Of a stretch of 64,000 nt of DNA, positions 27,602 through 37,099 are shown in pieces. A program made the translations under genes and the position numbers. Source of the stretch: Endozoicomonas sp. G2_1 (lineage in GTDB: Bacteria > Pseudomonadota > Gammaproteobacteria > Enterobacterales > Alteromonadaceae); contig NZ_JAGHQT010000005.1 in the NCBI RefSeq assembly GCF_017744155.1, positions 62,001 to 126,000 of the forward strand, in the 5' to 3' direction. The notes below the pieces were generated by a model that saw only the letters and a list, made by a program, of their open reading frames with translations, searched no databases and was not told the origin of the DNA. Every line of letters starts with the position of its first letter. Position 1 is the stretch's first letter.

Positions 27602-28579
27602 CTAAACTGCATAGCTCGCAGACCATTGCTCAAGTGCACGCTGATACGGTTTTATAAAATACTGTTCGGCAAATTTACCTTGCTCAATTGCCAGTCTGCT
27701 GCGCTCTTCGCGGTCGTAAACAATTTGCGTTAGCGAGTGGTCTACATTTTTTAAATTGGGCTGATAGCACTTACCCGCGACTGCGTTAGCATTGTAAATT
27801 TCAGGGCGATAAATTTTTTGGAACGTTGCCATCGTACTAATGGTGCTGATCAATTCGAGATTGCTATAGTCGTTGAGCAAGTCGCCAAAGAAGTAAAAGG
27901 CAAATGGTGCAACGCTATTTGGCGGCATAAAATAGCGCACCTGTAGACCCATCTTTTTAAAGTATTGCTCAGTGAGGGATGATTCGTTTGGTAAGTACTC
28001 TACGCCTAACACTGGATGCTGATTTTCTGTGCGGTGGTAAGTTTTGTTATCAGAAACACTCAAACAAATAACTGGCAGTTTGCTAAAGTGTTGTTTATAG
28101 GCTTCTGAATTAACGAAGTATTTGAATAACTTACCGTGCAAATCACCGAAGTCCTCAGGAACGCTGAACTGAGTTTGGTCTTTGTTGTGATCGAGCAGGC
28201 GCACGCTGAAGTCGTAATCTCTAACGTAAGATGAAAAATTATTACCGACAATACCTTCAATGCGCTCACCGGTTTTGTGATCAAAAATATTGGTTTTTAA
28301 AATTTCGATTGAAGGGAAGCTACTACCGTCATCTTCAATGGTCATATCAACAGAAATAATCTCAAGCTCTACCGCATAGCGATCGCCCATAGGGTTGTCC
28401 CAATGAGCGAGGGCATTAAAACTGTTGTCGATCATGTTTAATGCGTTGCGCAGATTTTCTTGGCGACTGCTACCTCGGGCTAGGTTGGCAAAATTAGTCG
28501 TAATGCGGGTGTTATCTGCTGGTTGATAGTTTTCGTCAAAACAAATACTTTTGATCGTGTAAGTAAAGTCTTTAGTCAT
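27602..28579 (-). CDS. mesX: MesX (DUF1852), partner of the MesD methionine synthase
   Basis: A 325-residue DUF1852 protein. MesX is required for MesD activity in bacteria where the pair was studied genetically and may supply the methyl group or activate its donor. No cofactor motif is obvious; the sequence is soluble, with NHRTENQHP-like and YDREER segments near the C-terminus. It is the first gene of the two-gene operon, 59 bases before mesD. The upstream spacer holds a palindrome resembling a MetR site. Confidence 0.88.
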   Translation of the reverse strand: MTKDFTYTIKSICFDENYQPADNTRITTNFANLARGSSRQENLRNALNMIDNSFNALAHWDNPMGDRYAVELEIISVDMTIEDDGSSFPSIEILKTNIFDHKTGERIEGIVGNNFSSYVRDYDFSVRLLDHNKDQTQFSVPEDFGDLHGKLFKYFVNSEAYKQHFSKLPVICLSVSDNKTYHRTENQHPVLGVEYLPNESSLTEQYFKKMGLQVRYFMPPNSVAPFAFYFFGDLLNDYSNLELISTISTMATFQKIYRPEIYNANAVAGKCYQPNLKNVDHSLTQIVYDREERSRLAIEQGKFAEQYFIKPYQRALEQWSASYAV

Positions 28580-29104
28580 GATATTCGGTACTCGGTCATT
28601 GAAGTTAAAATGGTCAAGCGATAGCTAATGAGTACTTTATACGTGTAATTTTTTATGAATAAAATTGACTTTAATTCATCTAATGATGAATTTTACTCAT
28701 TCTTTGGTTTATTCTAAGTAGGCATACACACCCAACACCTCCTTACTGATTCAATATCATTGTCGCGTTCTGCAAGAATAATGGCGCAAATGACTAGTGA
28801 ATGAATATTTCTACTGCAATACCATTAAGAAACAGAGACATAGGAAGAATGGCTTATACAGGTTGTCCCTGCATTCGTGATCTTGATGCCTTGTAGCACC
28901 AAAAGATACTGGAGCACAATTTGTACTGCCAAGTACTATTTTGTGAGAAGCCTTTGCAGCGTCTAGCAACATTGGAAAATATATTGGCCTAAAAACTATT
29001 CTATCGGGTGTAGTTGATTTGTTGTTTAGGCCGACCGTATTAACAGAAATAATTTTTGGTATACAACAATACTTTTTTAGGAAATCAAACTTGAGAGAAC
29101 CAAA
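28580..29104. other. Gene-poor spacer between mesX and the SDR gene
   Basis: These 525 bases hold no convincing reading frame. Beside the palindrome at 28675-28690 there is an 8-base inverted pair GGCCTAAA/TTTAGGCC (28986-28993, 29025-29032) about 75 bases before the SDR gene. The middle part (28740-28960) has no feature I recognise and may be decayed coding sequence. Confidence 0.5.
28675..28690. promoter_or_regulatory. Candidate regulatory palindrome upstream of mesX
   Basis: TTCATC-TAAT-GATGAA is a perfect 6-base inverted repeat about 95 bases before the mesX start. It overlaps a TGAA-N5-CTCA match (28687-28699) to the MetR consensus. Either could place MetR upstream of the mesX-mesD promoter. 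Confidence 0.4.
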
Positions 29105-29929
29105 ATGAGCAATAAGACGATATTAATCACAGGCTGTAGTTCAGGTATTGGTCGTGTAACTGCAAAGTACTTTCAAACAAAAGGGTGGAATGTAGTTGCT
29201 ACAGTTCGCAGTAACCCGGAAGCACAGACTGAGTTAAACACGCTTGAAAATGTACTAGTTACAGGCTTGGATGTTACAAATGAAAATAGCGTCAGCACAG
29301 CTATTTCAGAGGCTATTGAGCGGTTTGGTAGAATAGATGTATTGCTGAATAACGCTGGCTATGGATCGTATGGTGTTCTTGAAGCGACTCCTGAGCAAGT
29401 AATACGCAAGCAGTTTGATGTGAACGTAATCGGTACTTTATTGGTTACAAGAAATGTTTTGCCATACATGCGTAGACAAAAATCAGGCCTGATAATCAAC
29501 ATTTCATCAATGGGTGGCAAAATATCCTTTCCGTTAGGCTCTCTATATCACGGCTCAAAGTTTGCGGTAGAAGGTATGAGTGAAGCTTTGTCGTTTGAAC
29601 TAGAAACCATTGGGGCTGGTGTGAAAATAATTGAGCCCGGCATGATTAATACAAACTTTGCCGAAACAGTTGGTGCTGCATTCAATGTTGACCCAACACA
29701 AACCGAATATGTGGCATTTGTTAGCAAAGTAATGGAAGGCTTAGAAACGGCTAATAGTAATCACTCGGAGCCTATTTTGGTAGCAGAAACGATTTATGAA
29801 GCTGCTACCGATGGCAAAAGACAGCTTCGTTACATTGCAGGTGCCGATGCTGAAAAAATTATCGCTGCCCGTAAACAGCTGAATGATGATGATTACATGA
29901 TGTTGATCAAGCAGAACATGGGACTGTGA
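29105..29929 (+). CDS. Short-chain dehydrogenase/reductase
   Basis: A 274-residue classical SDR. The cofactor loop is TGCSSGIG (residues 8-15), NNAGYG stands at about 82-87, the catalytic Ser is in NISSMGG and the catalytic pair is YHGSK (about 155-159). The start resembles NADP-preferring members (VRSNPEA after the second strand). Oxidation or reduction of an alcohol/ketone is expected; the substrate is unknown. GAGAG precedes the ATG. It heads a group with an aldehyde dehydrogenase, a membrane protein and an AraC regulator, so a small catabolic or detoxifying unit is likely. Confidence 0.92.
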   Translation: MSNKTILITGCSSGIGRVTAKYFQTKGWNVVATVRSNPEAQTELNTLENVLVTGLDVTNENSVSTAISEAIERFGRIDVLLNNAGYGSYGVLEATPEQVIRKQFDVNVIGTLLVTRNVLPYMRRQKSGLIINISSMGGKISFPLGSLYHGSKFAVEGMSEALSFELETIGAGVKIIEPGMINTNFAETVGAAFNVDPTQTEYVAFVSKVMEGLETANSNHSEPILVAETIYEAATDGKRQLRYIAGADAEKIIAARKQLNDDDYMMLIKQNMGL

Positions 29930-30056
29930 GAGCAACAATATCAATAACAATAACAAGCAACTTAGCATTAATTAGCCCACTTAATAATGGTTTTATGCTA
30001 CTGAAATAAACTAACTTTGCGCAGGTGCGCGTAAAATAAATCAATAGGACAGCATT

Positions 30057-31658
30057 ATGAGTATGACAGCGCAACAGGCCTTAGATAGCCTTGATCCTAA
30101 AGCTTGGGCTAGTACACCTGTCGTTGACAAGCTAGCAGTAATTGAGCAAATTCAAATGAACCTATTTACTTACGCCAAGCAGTTAGGCGAAGTTGATGCA
30201 AAAATGAAGAATGACTTGGTTGGTGAGAATGTTGTATCGATTGCTGAATGCATGGCGACAACAGTTATGCCAATGGCGAGCACATTAAAAGGTATTGAAC
30301 ACCTATATGAATCACTTGTTCATGGAAAAATGCCTGAAGCACTAAGTGTCAACAAGGTGAATGCTGATACCTATGTCTTAGAAGTATTTCCTGCCTATAA
30401 AAAAGATAAGTTGGTAGCACAGAAACAGCGCGGGTTTTTGCATGTTACTGGTGAACCTAAACAAACTAGCCCCATGGATAAGCCTGCTGGTGTAATTGCA
30501 ATATATGGTGCAGGTAATTACAGCTCTTCAATCGAAATGGTGATGGCTCTATTTCTAGAAAACAAAGTAACAGTTCATAAACCGCATGCTCTTAATGAAT
30601 CGACTGATGCTGTATGGGAAAAAATCTTTGCACCTTTGATTGCGCGAAAAGCTGTAGCTTTTTGCAAGGCTGATCAAGGACGAGAAATGTCAGATCTAGA
30701 GGGTTTACACTCTATCTATTTCACAGGTTCAACTGGAGTCGCCCATGCCATTCAGAGTCAAGCTAAGGCACCTTTGGTTTCTGAATGTGGAGGAAATAAT
30801 CCTTGTATCATTGTACCTGGTAAGTGGTCGGATAAAGACATTGAGCGTCAGGCTACTCAATTGGCATCGGTTGGAAAGTTAAACGGTGGAGCAGTTTGTG
30901 GCCGCCCACAAACCATTGTTACATCAGCTAATTGGCCACAACGCGAGCAGTTTTTGGATGCGCTGCGTAAAGCGATATCTACACAAACCTTTGCCTGTAG
31001 CACACACTATCCAAATGTTGACGACACAAAGGTAGAGTTCATAAAAAATCAACCTACTGCAGAAATTCTCAAACCTGAAAGTGGCAGGCTTAAAGCTAGT
31101 GAATTTGTGTTCATTCCGAATATTGCAGAAGACGACTATGCAGTCAACAATGAAGCCTTTTGTCAGGTTTATAGTGAAATCCCACTAAACGTAAGTACTG
31201 ATACTATCGCCTTTCTCGATAAGGCAACGGACTTCTGTAACAACAAGTTGTTGGGTTCGTTAGGCTGTATGATTTTAATCGACAATACTACTATGAAAGC
31301 TCATCAAAGCTCTTTAAACAAAGCGATTGCCAATCTAAATTACGGTGGTATCGCAGTAAATGATGTACCGCCAAACATATGGCTAAATGCATATCTCACT
31401 TGGAGTGGTTGTGGTGAAACCAAAGAGGATTTTGTATCGGGAGTGGGTAATTTTGGTAATGCGTTTAATTTTGAAAATGTAAAAAAGTCAGTCATTTTGA
31501 ATGATTTTAATGCTACTAGCTTTGAACTTACTAATCGTAGGGCAACAGAACGTTTATTGGAGAATGTATCATATTTTTCTATCGATCAAAGCTGGGGGCG
31601 TTTTGCTAAGCTGGTAGGTCAAATGATGGTTGATGGTTTTAAGAAAAAAGACTTCTAG
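30057..31658 (+). CDS. Aldehyde dehydrogenase superfamily protein
   Basis: A 533-residue ALDH-fold protein. SECGGNNP (about residues 238-245) carries the general-base Glu and GGAVCGRPQ (about 279-287) the catalytic Cys; FTGSTGVA is the NAD-loop element. The N-terminal 90 residues and the C-terminus differ from common ALDHs, and the protein lacks the usual ELGGK form, so the acyl acceptor and substrate are uncertain. It follows the SDR gene by about 130 bases with AGGAC before the ATG. An alcohol-to-acid relay with the SDR is a reasonable inference. Confidence 0.87.
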   Translation: MSMTAQQALDSLDPKAWASTPVVDKLAVIEQIQMNLFTYAKQLGEVDAKMKNDLVGENVVSIAECMATTVMPMASTLKGIEHLYESLVHGKMPEALSVNKVNADTYVLEVFPAYKKDKLVAQKQRGFLHVTGEPKQTSPMDKPAGVIAIYGAGNYSSSIEMVMALFLENKVTVHKPHALNESTDAVWEKIFAPLIARKAVAFCKADQGREMSDLEGLHSIYFTGSTGVAHAIQSQAKAPLVSECGGNNPCIIVPGKWSDKDIERQATQLASVGKLNGGAVCGRPQTIVTSANWPQREQFLDALRKAISTQTFACSTHYPNVDDTKVEFIKNQPTAEILKPESGRLKASEFVFIPNIAEDDYAVNNEAFCQVYSEIPLNVSTDTIAFLDKATDFCNNKLLGSLGCMILIDNTTMKAHQSSLNKAIANLNYGGIAVNDVPPNIWLNAYLTWSGCGETKEDFVSGVGNFGNAFNFENVKKSVILNDFNATSFELTNRRATERLLENVSYFSIDQSWGRFAKLVGQMMVDGFKKKDF

Positions 31659-31751
31659 CCAAGCGTGTGACATATAGGCATTGTAGGTTATGAAAAAGCT
31701 GTAACTTTCTGCCATACTTTTCTGTTTAATTATTTGCTAGGTGCAAAGGTT

Positions 31752-32240
31752 ATGAATTTTAATCAAATTTTACAAATATGGCTGAAAGGGGAGTTGCTGC
31801 AAGGCAAAGTGATGATCATTGTTGGCGTACTTTTGTTACTTGCGGCTATTGCTATTTTTCGCAATCAAAATGAGTTGCTTAGAGGAACGTTATTGCCAAT
31901 TGGATTTTTGATTACTGTACTTATTGGTTATGGCGGATACATTTTGCAAAGTCGGCCAGCACATGTTGCTCAAAGTGAAGCATTATATCATTCATCACCT
32001 ATTCAAGCGGTAGCTAGAGAAATTGACAAGCATACTTCGGACAATCAGATTGGTAATACACTTTTAAAGATTTATCCAGTATTGGCTATTATTGCCATCG
32101 TTGTACTGATGTGGTTACCAAGCGGGTCTTACCGCGGAATAGCGCTGGGATTTACATTTGTGTTTTTAAGTGCGTTGATAATCGATAATGGTTTTGTAAC
32201 GCGCTCCAACGCCGTTATTCAAGCTATTTCTAAGCTTTAG
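31752..32240 (+). CDS. Hypothetical polytopic membrane protein
   Basis: A 162-residue protein with about four hydrophobic segments (roughly 16-36, 47-66, 105-122 and 130-148). I do not recognise the family. The frame opens with a TTG six codons earlier; the ATG at 31752 begins MNFNQILQIW and is preferred. It lies between the aldehyde dehydrogenase and the AraC regulator and may belong to the same unit, perhaps for transport or sensing. Confidence 0.65.
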   Translation: MNFNQILQIWLKGELLQGKVMIIVGVLLLLAAIAIFRNQNELLRGTLLPIGFLITVLIGYGGYILQSRPAHVAQSEALYHSSPIQAVAREIDKHTSDNQIGNTLLKIYPVLAIIAIVVLMWLPSGSYRGIALGFTFVFLSALIIDNGFVTRSNAVIQAISKL

Positions 32241-32367
32241 GTTTAGGAGAGCGACATAGTTTTCAAACTTCTACCGGAAAACTACGTTGCCTTGACGTGT
32301 ATTTGTTATGAACAACATACAGTCATCGTATGTTGCGCAAAATTAAAACCTTATTACCGATGGTACA

Positions 32368-33384
32368 ATGAATCAAAAATATATACTCGATGTGGGCTGG
32401 TTATTATTGCTCAATGATTTAAAAATTGCTCCAGAAGATGCGTTAAGTAAAGCTCAACTTCCTGAAAGCATGATGCGTGATCACCAATTGGAATTAACCG
32501 CATTAGAGTATTATCGCTTGTGGGAGTCTCTTGTCACTACCAGCGGAGATTCTTCATTTCCTTTAAAAGTTGTGCAGACAATATCCTCTGAAATGTTTAA
32601 TCCGCCTATTTTTGCAGCACTTTGTAGTCTAAATTCTTTTGCCGCTATTCAGCGCTTAAAGCAATACAAGCCTTTAATAGGTCCAATTAAATTGAGCATA
32701 ACTGAAGAGCTCTCAAACAGACGAAATGATGAAAAAAATACGGTCATAACACTTACTGGAATTCCTAAATCGGAACCGTTACCTATTTGGATATCGCTAT
32801 TTGAACTTTTATTTATAGTACATTTATTGCGAATGGGAACCAGAGAACGAGTTATTCCTGTCAAAGTAGAAGTGGCTCACGATTTAACAAGTTTATCTAG
32901 TCTCGATGATTATAGTGAGTTTTTGGGTGTAGAAATGGAGAGTAGTGATGCTACCCGTCTTATTTTGAGCGAGAGTACTATGCAGCTTCCATTTAAAACA
33001 GTGAATAACGGCATTTTGCAAGCTTTTGAACCCGGGCTAGCCATACGTTTAAGTGAGCTGGGTAAGTCTGCGTCTTTCAAGCAACGTGTTCGAGCCTATT
33101 TATTTGAAGCTATTGCCGGAGGTGGTGTTTCAATGCATACCGCTGCATCGCAGCTTGCAGTTAGTACGCGAACAATGCAACGCAGGCTAAAGAGCGAGAA
33201 TACTAGTTTTCAAAAAGAGCTCTCAAATGTTCGTAAAGATCTAGCTCTGCATTATTTGAATAACACAGAGTTCAATAGTTTGGAAATTGCATTTTTACTC
33301 GGTTACGATGATCCTAATTCATTTTTCAGAGCATTTAGTCAATGGACTGGCCTGACTCCAGAAGCTGTGCGAAAAAGTCGATAG
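32368..33384 (+). CDS. AraC-family transcriptional regulator (OruR/ArgR-like architecture)
   Basis: A 338-residue regulator. The N-terminal two thirds (about 1-210) resemble the Arabinose_bd-type domain common in AraC proteins of 330-340 residues that act on catabolic genes. The C-terminal 100 residues are an AraC-type double helix-turn-helix, with the first reading helix near MHTAASQLAVSTRTMQRRL and the end block FLLGYDDPNSFFRAFSQWTGLTP. It probably controls the SDR/aldehyde dehydrogenase genes just upstream. The ligand is unknown. Confidence 0.92.
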   Translation: MNQKYILDVGWLLLLNDLKIAPEDALSKAQLPESMMRDHQLELTALEYYRLWESLVTTSGDSSFPLKVVQTISSEMFNPPIFAALCSLNSFAAIQRLKQYKPLIGPIKLSITEELSNRRNDEKNTVITLTGIPKSEPLPIWISLFELLFIVHLLRMGTRERVIPVKVEVAHDLTSLSSLDDYSEFLGVEMESSDATRLILSESTMQLPFKTVNNGILQAFEPGLAIRLSELGKSASFKQRVRAYLFEAIAGGGVSMHTAASQLAVSTRTMQRRLKSENTSFQKELSNVRKDLALHYLNNTEFNSLEIAFLLGYDDPNSFFRAFSQWTGLTPEAVRKSR

Positions 33385-33472
33385 CCATTGCAGCTGTAGT
33401 TAAAAACTAATTGCAAATCTAGTCCTGTTTTAGGGGACGTCCTACTTTTCTTCGTAAAATAATCCTTGAGGG

Positions 33473-33509
33473 TGACAGTAGCTGACAGGAAAGTGTCGTC
33501 ACACTGTCA
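33473..33509. promoter_or_regulatory. Repeat cluster upstream of the XRE membrane regulator
   Basis: Two direct TGACAG copies (33473 and 33483, ten bases apart), an inverted CTGTCA (33504-33509) and a palindrome AGTGT-CGTC-ACACT (33492-33505) crowd into 37 bases about 50 bases before the start. This is a likely operator, probably for the adjacent XRE protein itself. Confidence 0.4.
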
Positions 33510-33556
33510 TAACGATTTTTGCTAAATATTCAGGGGGTTTTAATGGAGTTAACAAT

Positions 33557-34252
33557 ATGAATATTTCACCAAGTAAATTAAAGTTTTACCGCGCTGAAAA
33601 TGGTTGGTCGCAAGAACAAGTTGCTGAGCTATGTGGCGTTAGTTTAAGAACTGTTCAGCGTGCCGAAAAAGAGGGTAGGTGTTCGCAAGAGTCTTGTATG
33701 GCTTTGGCCTCTGCTTTTGGTGTTTCACCTGCTGAGCTTAACGATGAATTTAACAACTCTGTTGGCGATGGCTCTATCAATGTTGGCGGCATTCTCGGCG
33801 CGGCGATTATCTTGTCGTTAATTAGTACTATCATTGCATGGGAATGGCGTGATCTTGGTGTATTTATTAATGTTTGGGTGCTGGCGTTTAATATTCTGAC
33901 TTTTGTTTCGTTGTCGATGATGACTTGTGGCTTTACACCAACCATGCAAGCGCTGGCAACTGTGCGCTGGCTGGTAAAACAGCCCGACAAGGTACAACAC
34001 GCCAACAGGCATTTACCTGTATTGCGCCGTTTGATTGTTTACAGTTACACCTCTGCAGTTTTCTGGGCGATGACCGACATTGTTGAAGCATCTTATTACG
34101 CGTTTAATGGCGAACAATCACCACACTACGCTTATGAACTGGGTTTGACATTAACCTCACTTTTGTATGCCGTGCTATTTGCTGAAATCATTTTTAGACC
34201 ACTGAAAAACCGCATCGAATACTTGTTAATGCAGCCAGAACAGCTCGTATAG
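33557..34252 (+). CDS. XRE helix-turn-helix protein with membrane domain
   Basis: A 231-residue protein. Residues 4-60 form a Cro/C1-type HTH (WSQEQVAELCGVSLRTVQRAE). Residues 75-225 hold four hydrophobic helices, so the DNA-binding head is tied to the membrane. Such one-component membrane regulators link envelope or ligand state to transcription. GGAG precedes the ATG. A TonB receptor follows about 200 bases later on the same strand, a possible target. Direct TGACAG repeats lie upstream of its own start. Confidence 0.85.
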   Translation: MNISPSKLKFYRAENGWSQEQVAELCGVSLRTVQRAEKEGRCSQESCMALASAFGVSPAELNDEFNNSVGDGSINVGGILGAAIILSLISTIIAWEWRDLGVFINVWVLAFNILTFVSLSMMTCGFTPTMQALATVRWLVKQPDKVQHANRHLPVLRRLIVYSYTSAVFWAMTDIVEASYYAFNGEQSPHYAYELGLTLTSLLYAVLFAEIIFRPLKNRIEYLLMQPEQLV

Positions 34253-34455
34253 TCATTGTTTTACAAAATTTGACCTTTTGGTCAAATCTGTAATTTATTA
34301 GACGATCTGGTTCTAAATGGCAGTGGTTAACCAATGATAAAATACTATCCATCGCTTGATCGGCTCTTTTTAATCTTTCCTAAACTTTAGATCAAGCACA
34401 GCAATTTATCGTTGACTAGAAAGTCAACGTATCAAATTTACTAATGGATATTGTT

Positions 34456-37005
34456 ATGACTTACTTTAAACCTTCTGTTATCGCTATTGCGTTAGCAACA
34501 GCCGGTATTAGCGGTAGCTTGGTAGCGAATACCAGTTATGCGCAAACAGCCAATGAGCAAGAAATTGAAAAAATTAACGTGATTGGTTCACGTCGATTAG
34601 GCCGCAGCATTGAAGATAGCCCAGTGCCAATTGATGTTTTAGACGCAGATACATTGGCGAGCACTGGTTTAACGGAAACCAACCAGTTACTAAATACCTT
34701 GTTGCCGAGCTTCAACTTTCCACAGCCATCATTGACCGATGGTACCGACCATGTTCGTCCGGCTCAGCTGCGTGGTTTAGCGCCAGATCACACACTCGTG
34801 TTAATCAACGGCAAACGTCGTCACACTAGTGCGTTATTGAACCTTGGTGGTTCAGCAGGTCGCGGTTCATCTGCGGTTGATTTGAACGCAATTCCAGTGA
34901 ACGCAATCGAGCGCATTGAAGTTTTACGTGACGGCGCAGCAGCGCAATACGGTTCAGACGCGATTGCTGGTGTTATTAACATTGTCCTGAAAAAAGCACC
35001 AAGCGGTGGGTCAGTGTCAGTAACTTACGGCGCCAATGTCACTGAGTTAGAGGGCGTACCTAACTTAGAAGGTGTTAGTGTTGGTGAAGATGGCAACTTG
35101 GCTTTTCAAACTGGCGGTGACCGCGACCTTACTGATGGTCAAACACTAACAGTTAGAGCAAACTCTGGTTTCGCTTTAGGCGAAGATGGCTTTGTTAACG
35201 TGTCTTTGGAGTATCGCGATCGCAATACTGCTAACCGCGCTGACTTTGACCCGCGTGAAAACTACGCTCGCCAAGCTGATGGCAGTTTAGACCCGCGAGA
35301 ATTAACCATTAATCGCTACAACCACACATTTGGTAATGGCGAAGTAGAAGATATTGCGTTATTTGTTAATGCTGGTTACTACTTGAACCAAGACACTGAA
35401 TTATATGCTTTTGGCTCTTACAGCGGTCGTGAAGGCGACAGCGGAGGTTTTTACCGTCGCGCTCGCGATAGTCGCAATATTTTATCTGTTTACCCTGATG
35501 GCTTTGCCCCGCGTATAACCTCAAACATTGATGACTATTCATTAGCAGCAGGTGTTAAAGGTTACATCTTAGAAGAGTGGAACTATGACGTATCTGCAGT
35601 ATACGGTCGCGATCAGTTCCAATTTGGTGTTGAAAATAGCTTAAATACGTCATTAGGTGCGAATAGTCCTAATGATTTTGATGCAGGTACCTTAACTTAC
35701 GACCAGTTAACACTTAACGCTGACTTTAGCCGTGTATTTGACTTAGCTCTGTTTGAAAATGGCTTAAACGTGGCGTTTGGTGTTGAGTACCGACGTGAAA
35801 GCTATGAAATTGAAGCGGGTCAACTTGAATCATACCAACGTGGTAACTTTGGTCGTGGTGGTGCTGTTCGCACATCAGACGATGACGCTTTTGGTGCTGC
35901 CGGTTCACAAGTATTTGTTGGCTTTAGCCCAGCTTCAGCAGGTGACAACAGCCGTCACAACGTAAGTGCATACCTTGATTTAGAAACCGATATTACTGAT
36001 TTTTGGAACATTACAGTTGCTGCACGTTTTGAAGACTACTCTGATTTTGGTTCGACCTTAAATGGTAAAATTGCTAACCGCTTTAGTTTGACTGACGAGT
36101 TAGCATTGCGTTTGTCTGCATCAACGGGCTTTAGAGCACCATCTTTACAGCAGCAGTTCTTTACTAATATTCAAACCACGTTTGTTGACGCAGTACCAGT
36201 AGAAACAGGTACTTTTGCTCCGGGTAGTGATGTTGCTAGAGCGCTTGGTTCTCCGGGCTTAGACGCTGAAGATTCAGTGAGTATTGCCGGTGGTATCACG
36301 TGGACACCAGTATCTGAGTTTAGCTTGTCAATTGACGCTTATCGCATTGATATCGACGATCGCATTGTCTTGTCGAACAACCTTTCTGGTCCGGGTATTG
36401 AAGCATTGTTGGCTGGTACAGGCGCTACGCGTGCTCGTTTCTTCCTAAATGCAATCGACAGCCGCACTGAAGGTGTTGACGTTGTTGCGACTTACTCGTT
36501 AGATCTCAATAACTACGGCAGTGTATTGTTGAATGCGGGTTACAACTACAATGACAATGAAGTGACTAATATCATTGCGCCACCAGCTGAACTGCAAGGT
36601 GCAGGTGTTGACCAAGGTAACTTGTTCTCGGGCACTGAAATTCTGCGTTTTGAGGTTGGTTCACCTAAAAACAAACTTAACTTAAGTGCCGCTTGGACTT
36701 ACAACGATTGGCGTGCAACATTGCGCACAACTCGCTACGGTGAAACGCAAGATCCATCAACTAACCCTGCGCGCAATGAAGTTATTCCAACTGAGTGGAT
36801 TACTGACTTAGACCTTGCTTATCAAGTTACTGATAGCTTGTCGTTAACTGTTGGTGCGAACAACTTGTTTGATCAGTACCCTGATGCAAGTCGCAACTTG
36901 ATTGAAGACGTAACAACCTTTACTCGTATTTTCGCTTACTCATCGTTTGCGCCATACGGTTTCACTGGTCGTTTTGTTTACGGTAAGGTTAACTACACCT
37001 TCTAA
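34456..37005 (+). CDS. TonB-dependent outer-membrane receptor
   Basis: An 849-residue receptor. The signal peptide ends SYAQ at about residue 30. The plug domain (about 35-190) carries SRRLGRS, GLAPDHTLVLINGKR and LRDGAAAQYGSDAIAGVINI. The 22-strand barrel fills the rest and ends KVNYTF with a terminal Phe. The class is the sugar/peptide-type receptors common in marine Alteromonadales; the ligand is unknown. Two ATGs compete: 34444 and 34456. I prefer 34456, since GGAT lies 7 bases before it and it gives a normal signal peptide. A strong terminator follows. Confidence 0.94.
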   Translation: MTYFKPSVIAIALATAGISGSLVANTSYAQTANEQEIEKINVIGSRRLGRSIEDSPVPIDVLDADTLASTGLTETNQLLNTLLPSFNFPQPSLTDGTDHVRPAQLRGLAPDHTLVLINGKRRHTSALLNLGGSAGRGSSAVDLNAIPVNAIERIEVLRDGAAAQYGSDAIAGVINIVLKKAPSGGSVSVTYGANVTELEGVPNLEGVSVGEDGNLAFQTGGDRDLTDGQTLTVRANSGFALGEDGFVNVSLEYRDRNTANRADFDPRENYARQADGSLDPRELTINRYNHTFGNGEVEDIALFVNAGYYLNQDTELYAFGSYSGREGDSGGFYRRARDSRNILSVYPDGFAPRITSNIDDYSLAAGVKGYILEEWNYDVSAVYGRDQFQFGVENSLNTSLGANSPNDFDAGTLTYDQLTLNADFSRVFDLALFENGLNVAFGVEYRRESYEIEAGQLESYQRGNFGRGGAVRTSDDDAFGAAGSQVFVGFSPASAGDNSRHNVSAYLDLETDITDFWNITVAARFEDYSDFGSTLNGKIANRFSLTDELALRLSASTGFRAPSLQQQFFTNIQTTFVDAVPVETGTFAPGSDVARALGSPGLDAEDSVSIAGGITWTPVSEFSLSIDAYRIDIDDRIVLSNNLSGPGIEALLAGTGATRARFFLNAIDSRTEGVDVVATYSLDLNNYGSVLLNAGYNYNDNEVTNIIAPPAELQGAGVDQGNLFSGTEILRFEVGSPKNKLNLSAAWTYNDWRATLRTTRYGETQDPSTNPARNEVIPTEWITDLDLAYQVTDSLSLTVGANNLFDQYPDASRNLIEDVTTFTRIFAYSSFAPYGFTGRFVYGKVNYTF

Positions 37006-37057
37006 TAACGTCTTGCTGCTCGATGAATACTCATTGAGCAAGCCAAGTTATTTTATT

Positions 37058-37099
37058 AAGCCCCAAAACTCTAGCGTTTTGGGGCTTTTTTTGTTTTTA
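37058..37099 (+). terminator. Rho-independent terminator of the TonB receptor gene
   Basis: AAGCCCCAAAAC, 6-base loop, GTTTTGGGGCTT, then a long T-run. It lies 50 bases past the stop. The stem shares its CCCCAAAAC core with the terminator at 37812. Bases 37100-37372 hold no gene that I can see. Confidence 0.92.

Noticed and set aside
27543-27626. N-terminal extension of MesD
   Set aside because: The 28 extra residues do not resemble the family start, while MSTKLLPTSSAGS from 27542 does.
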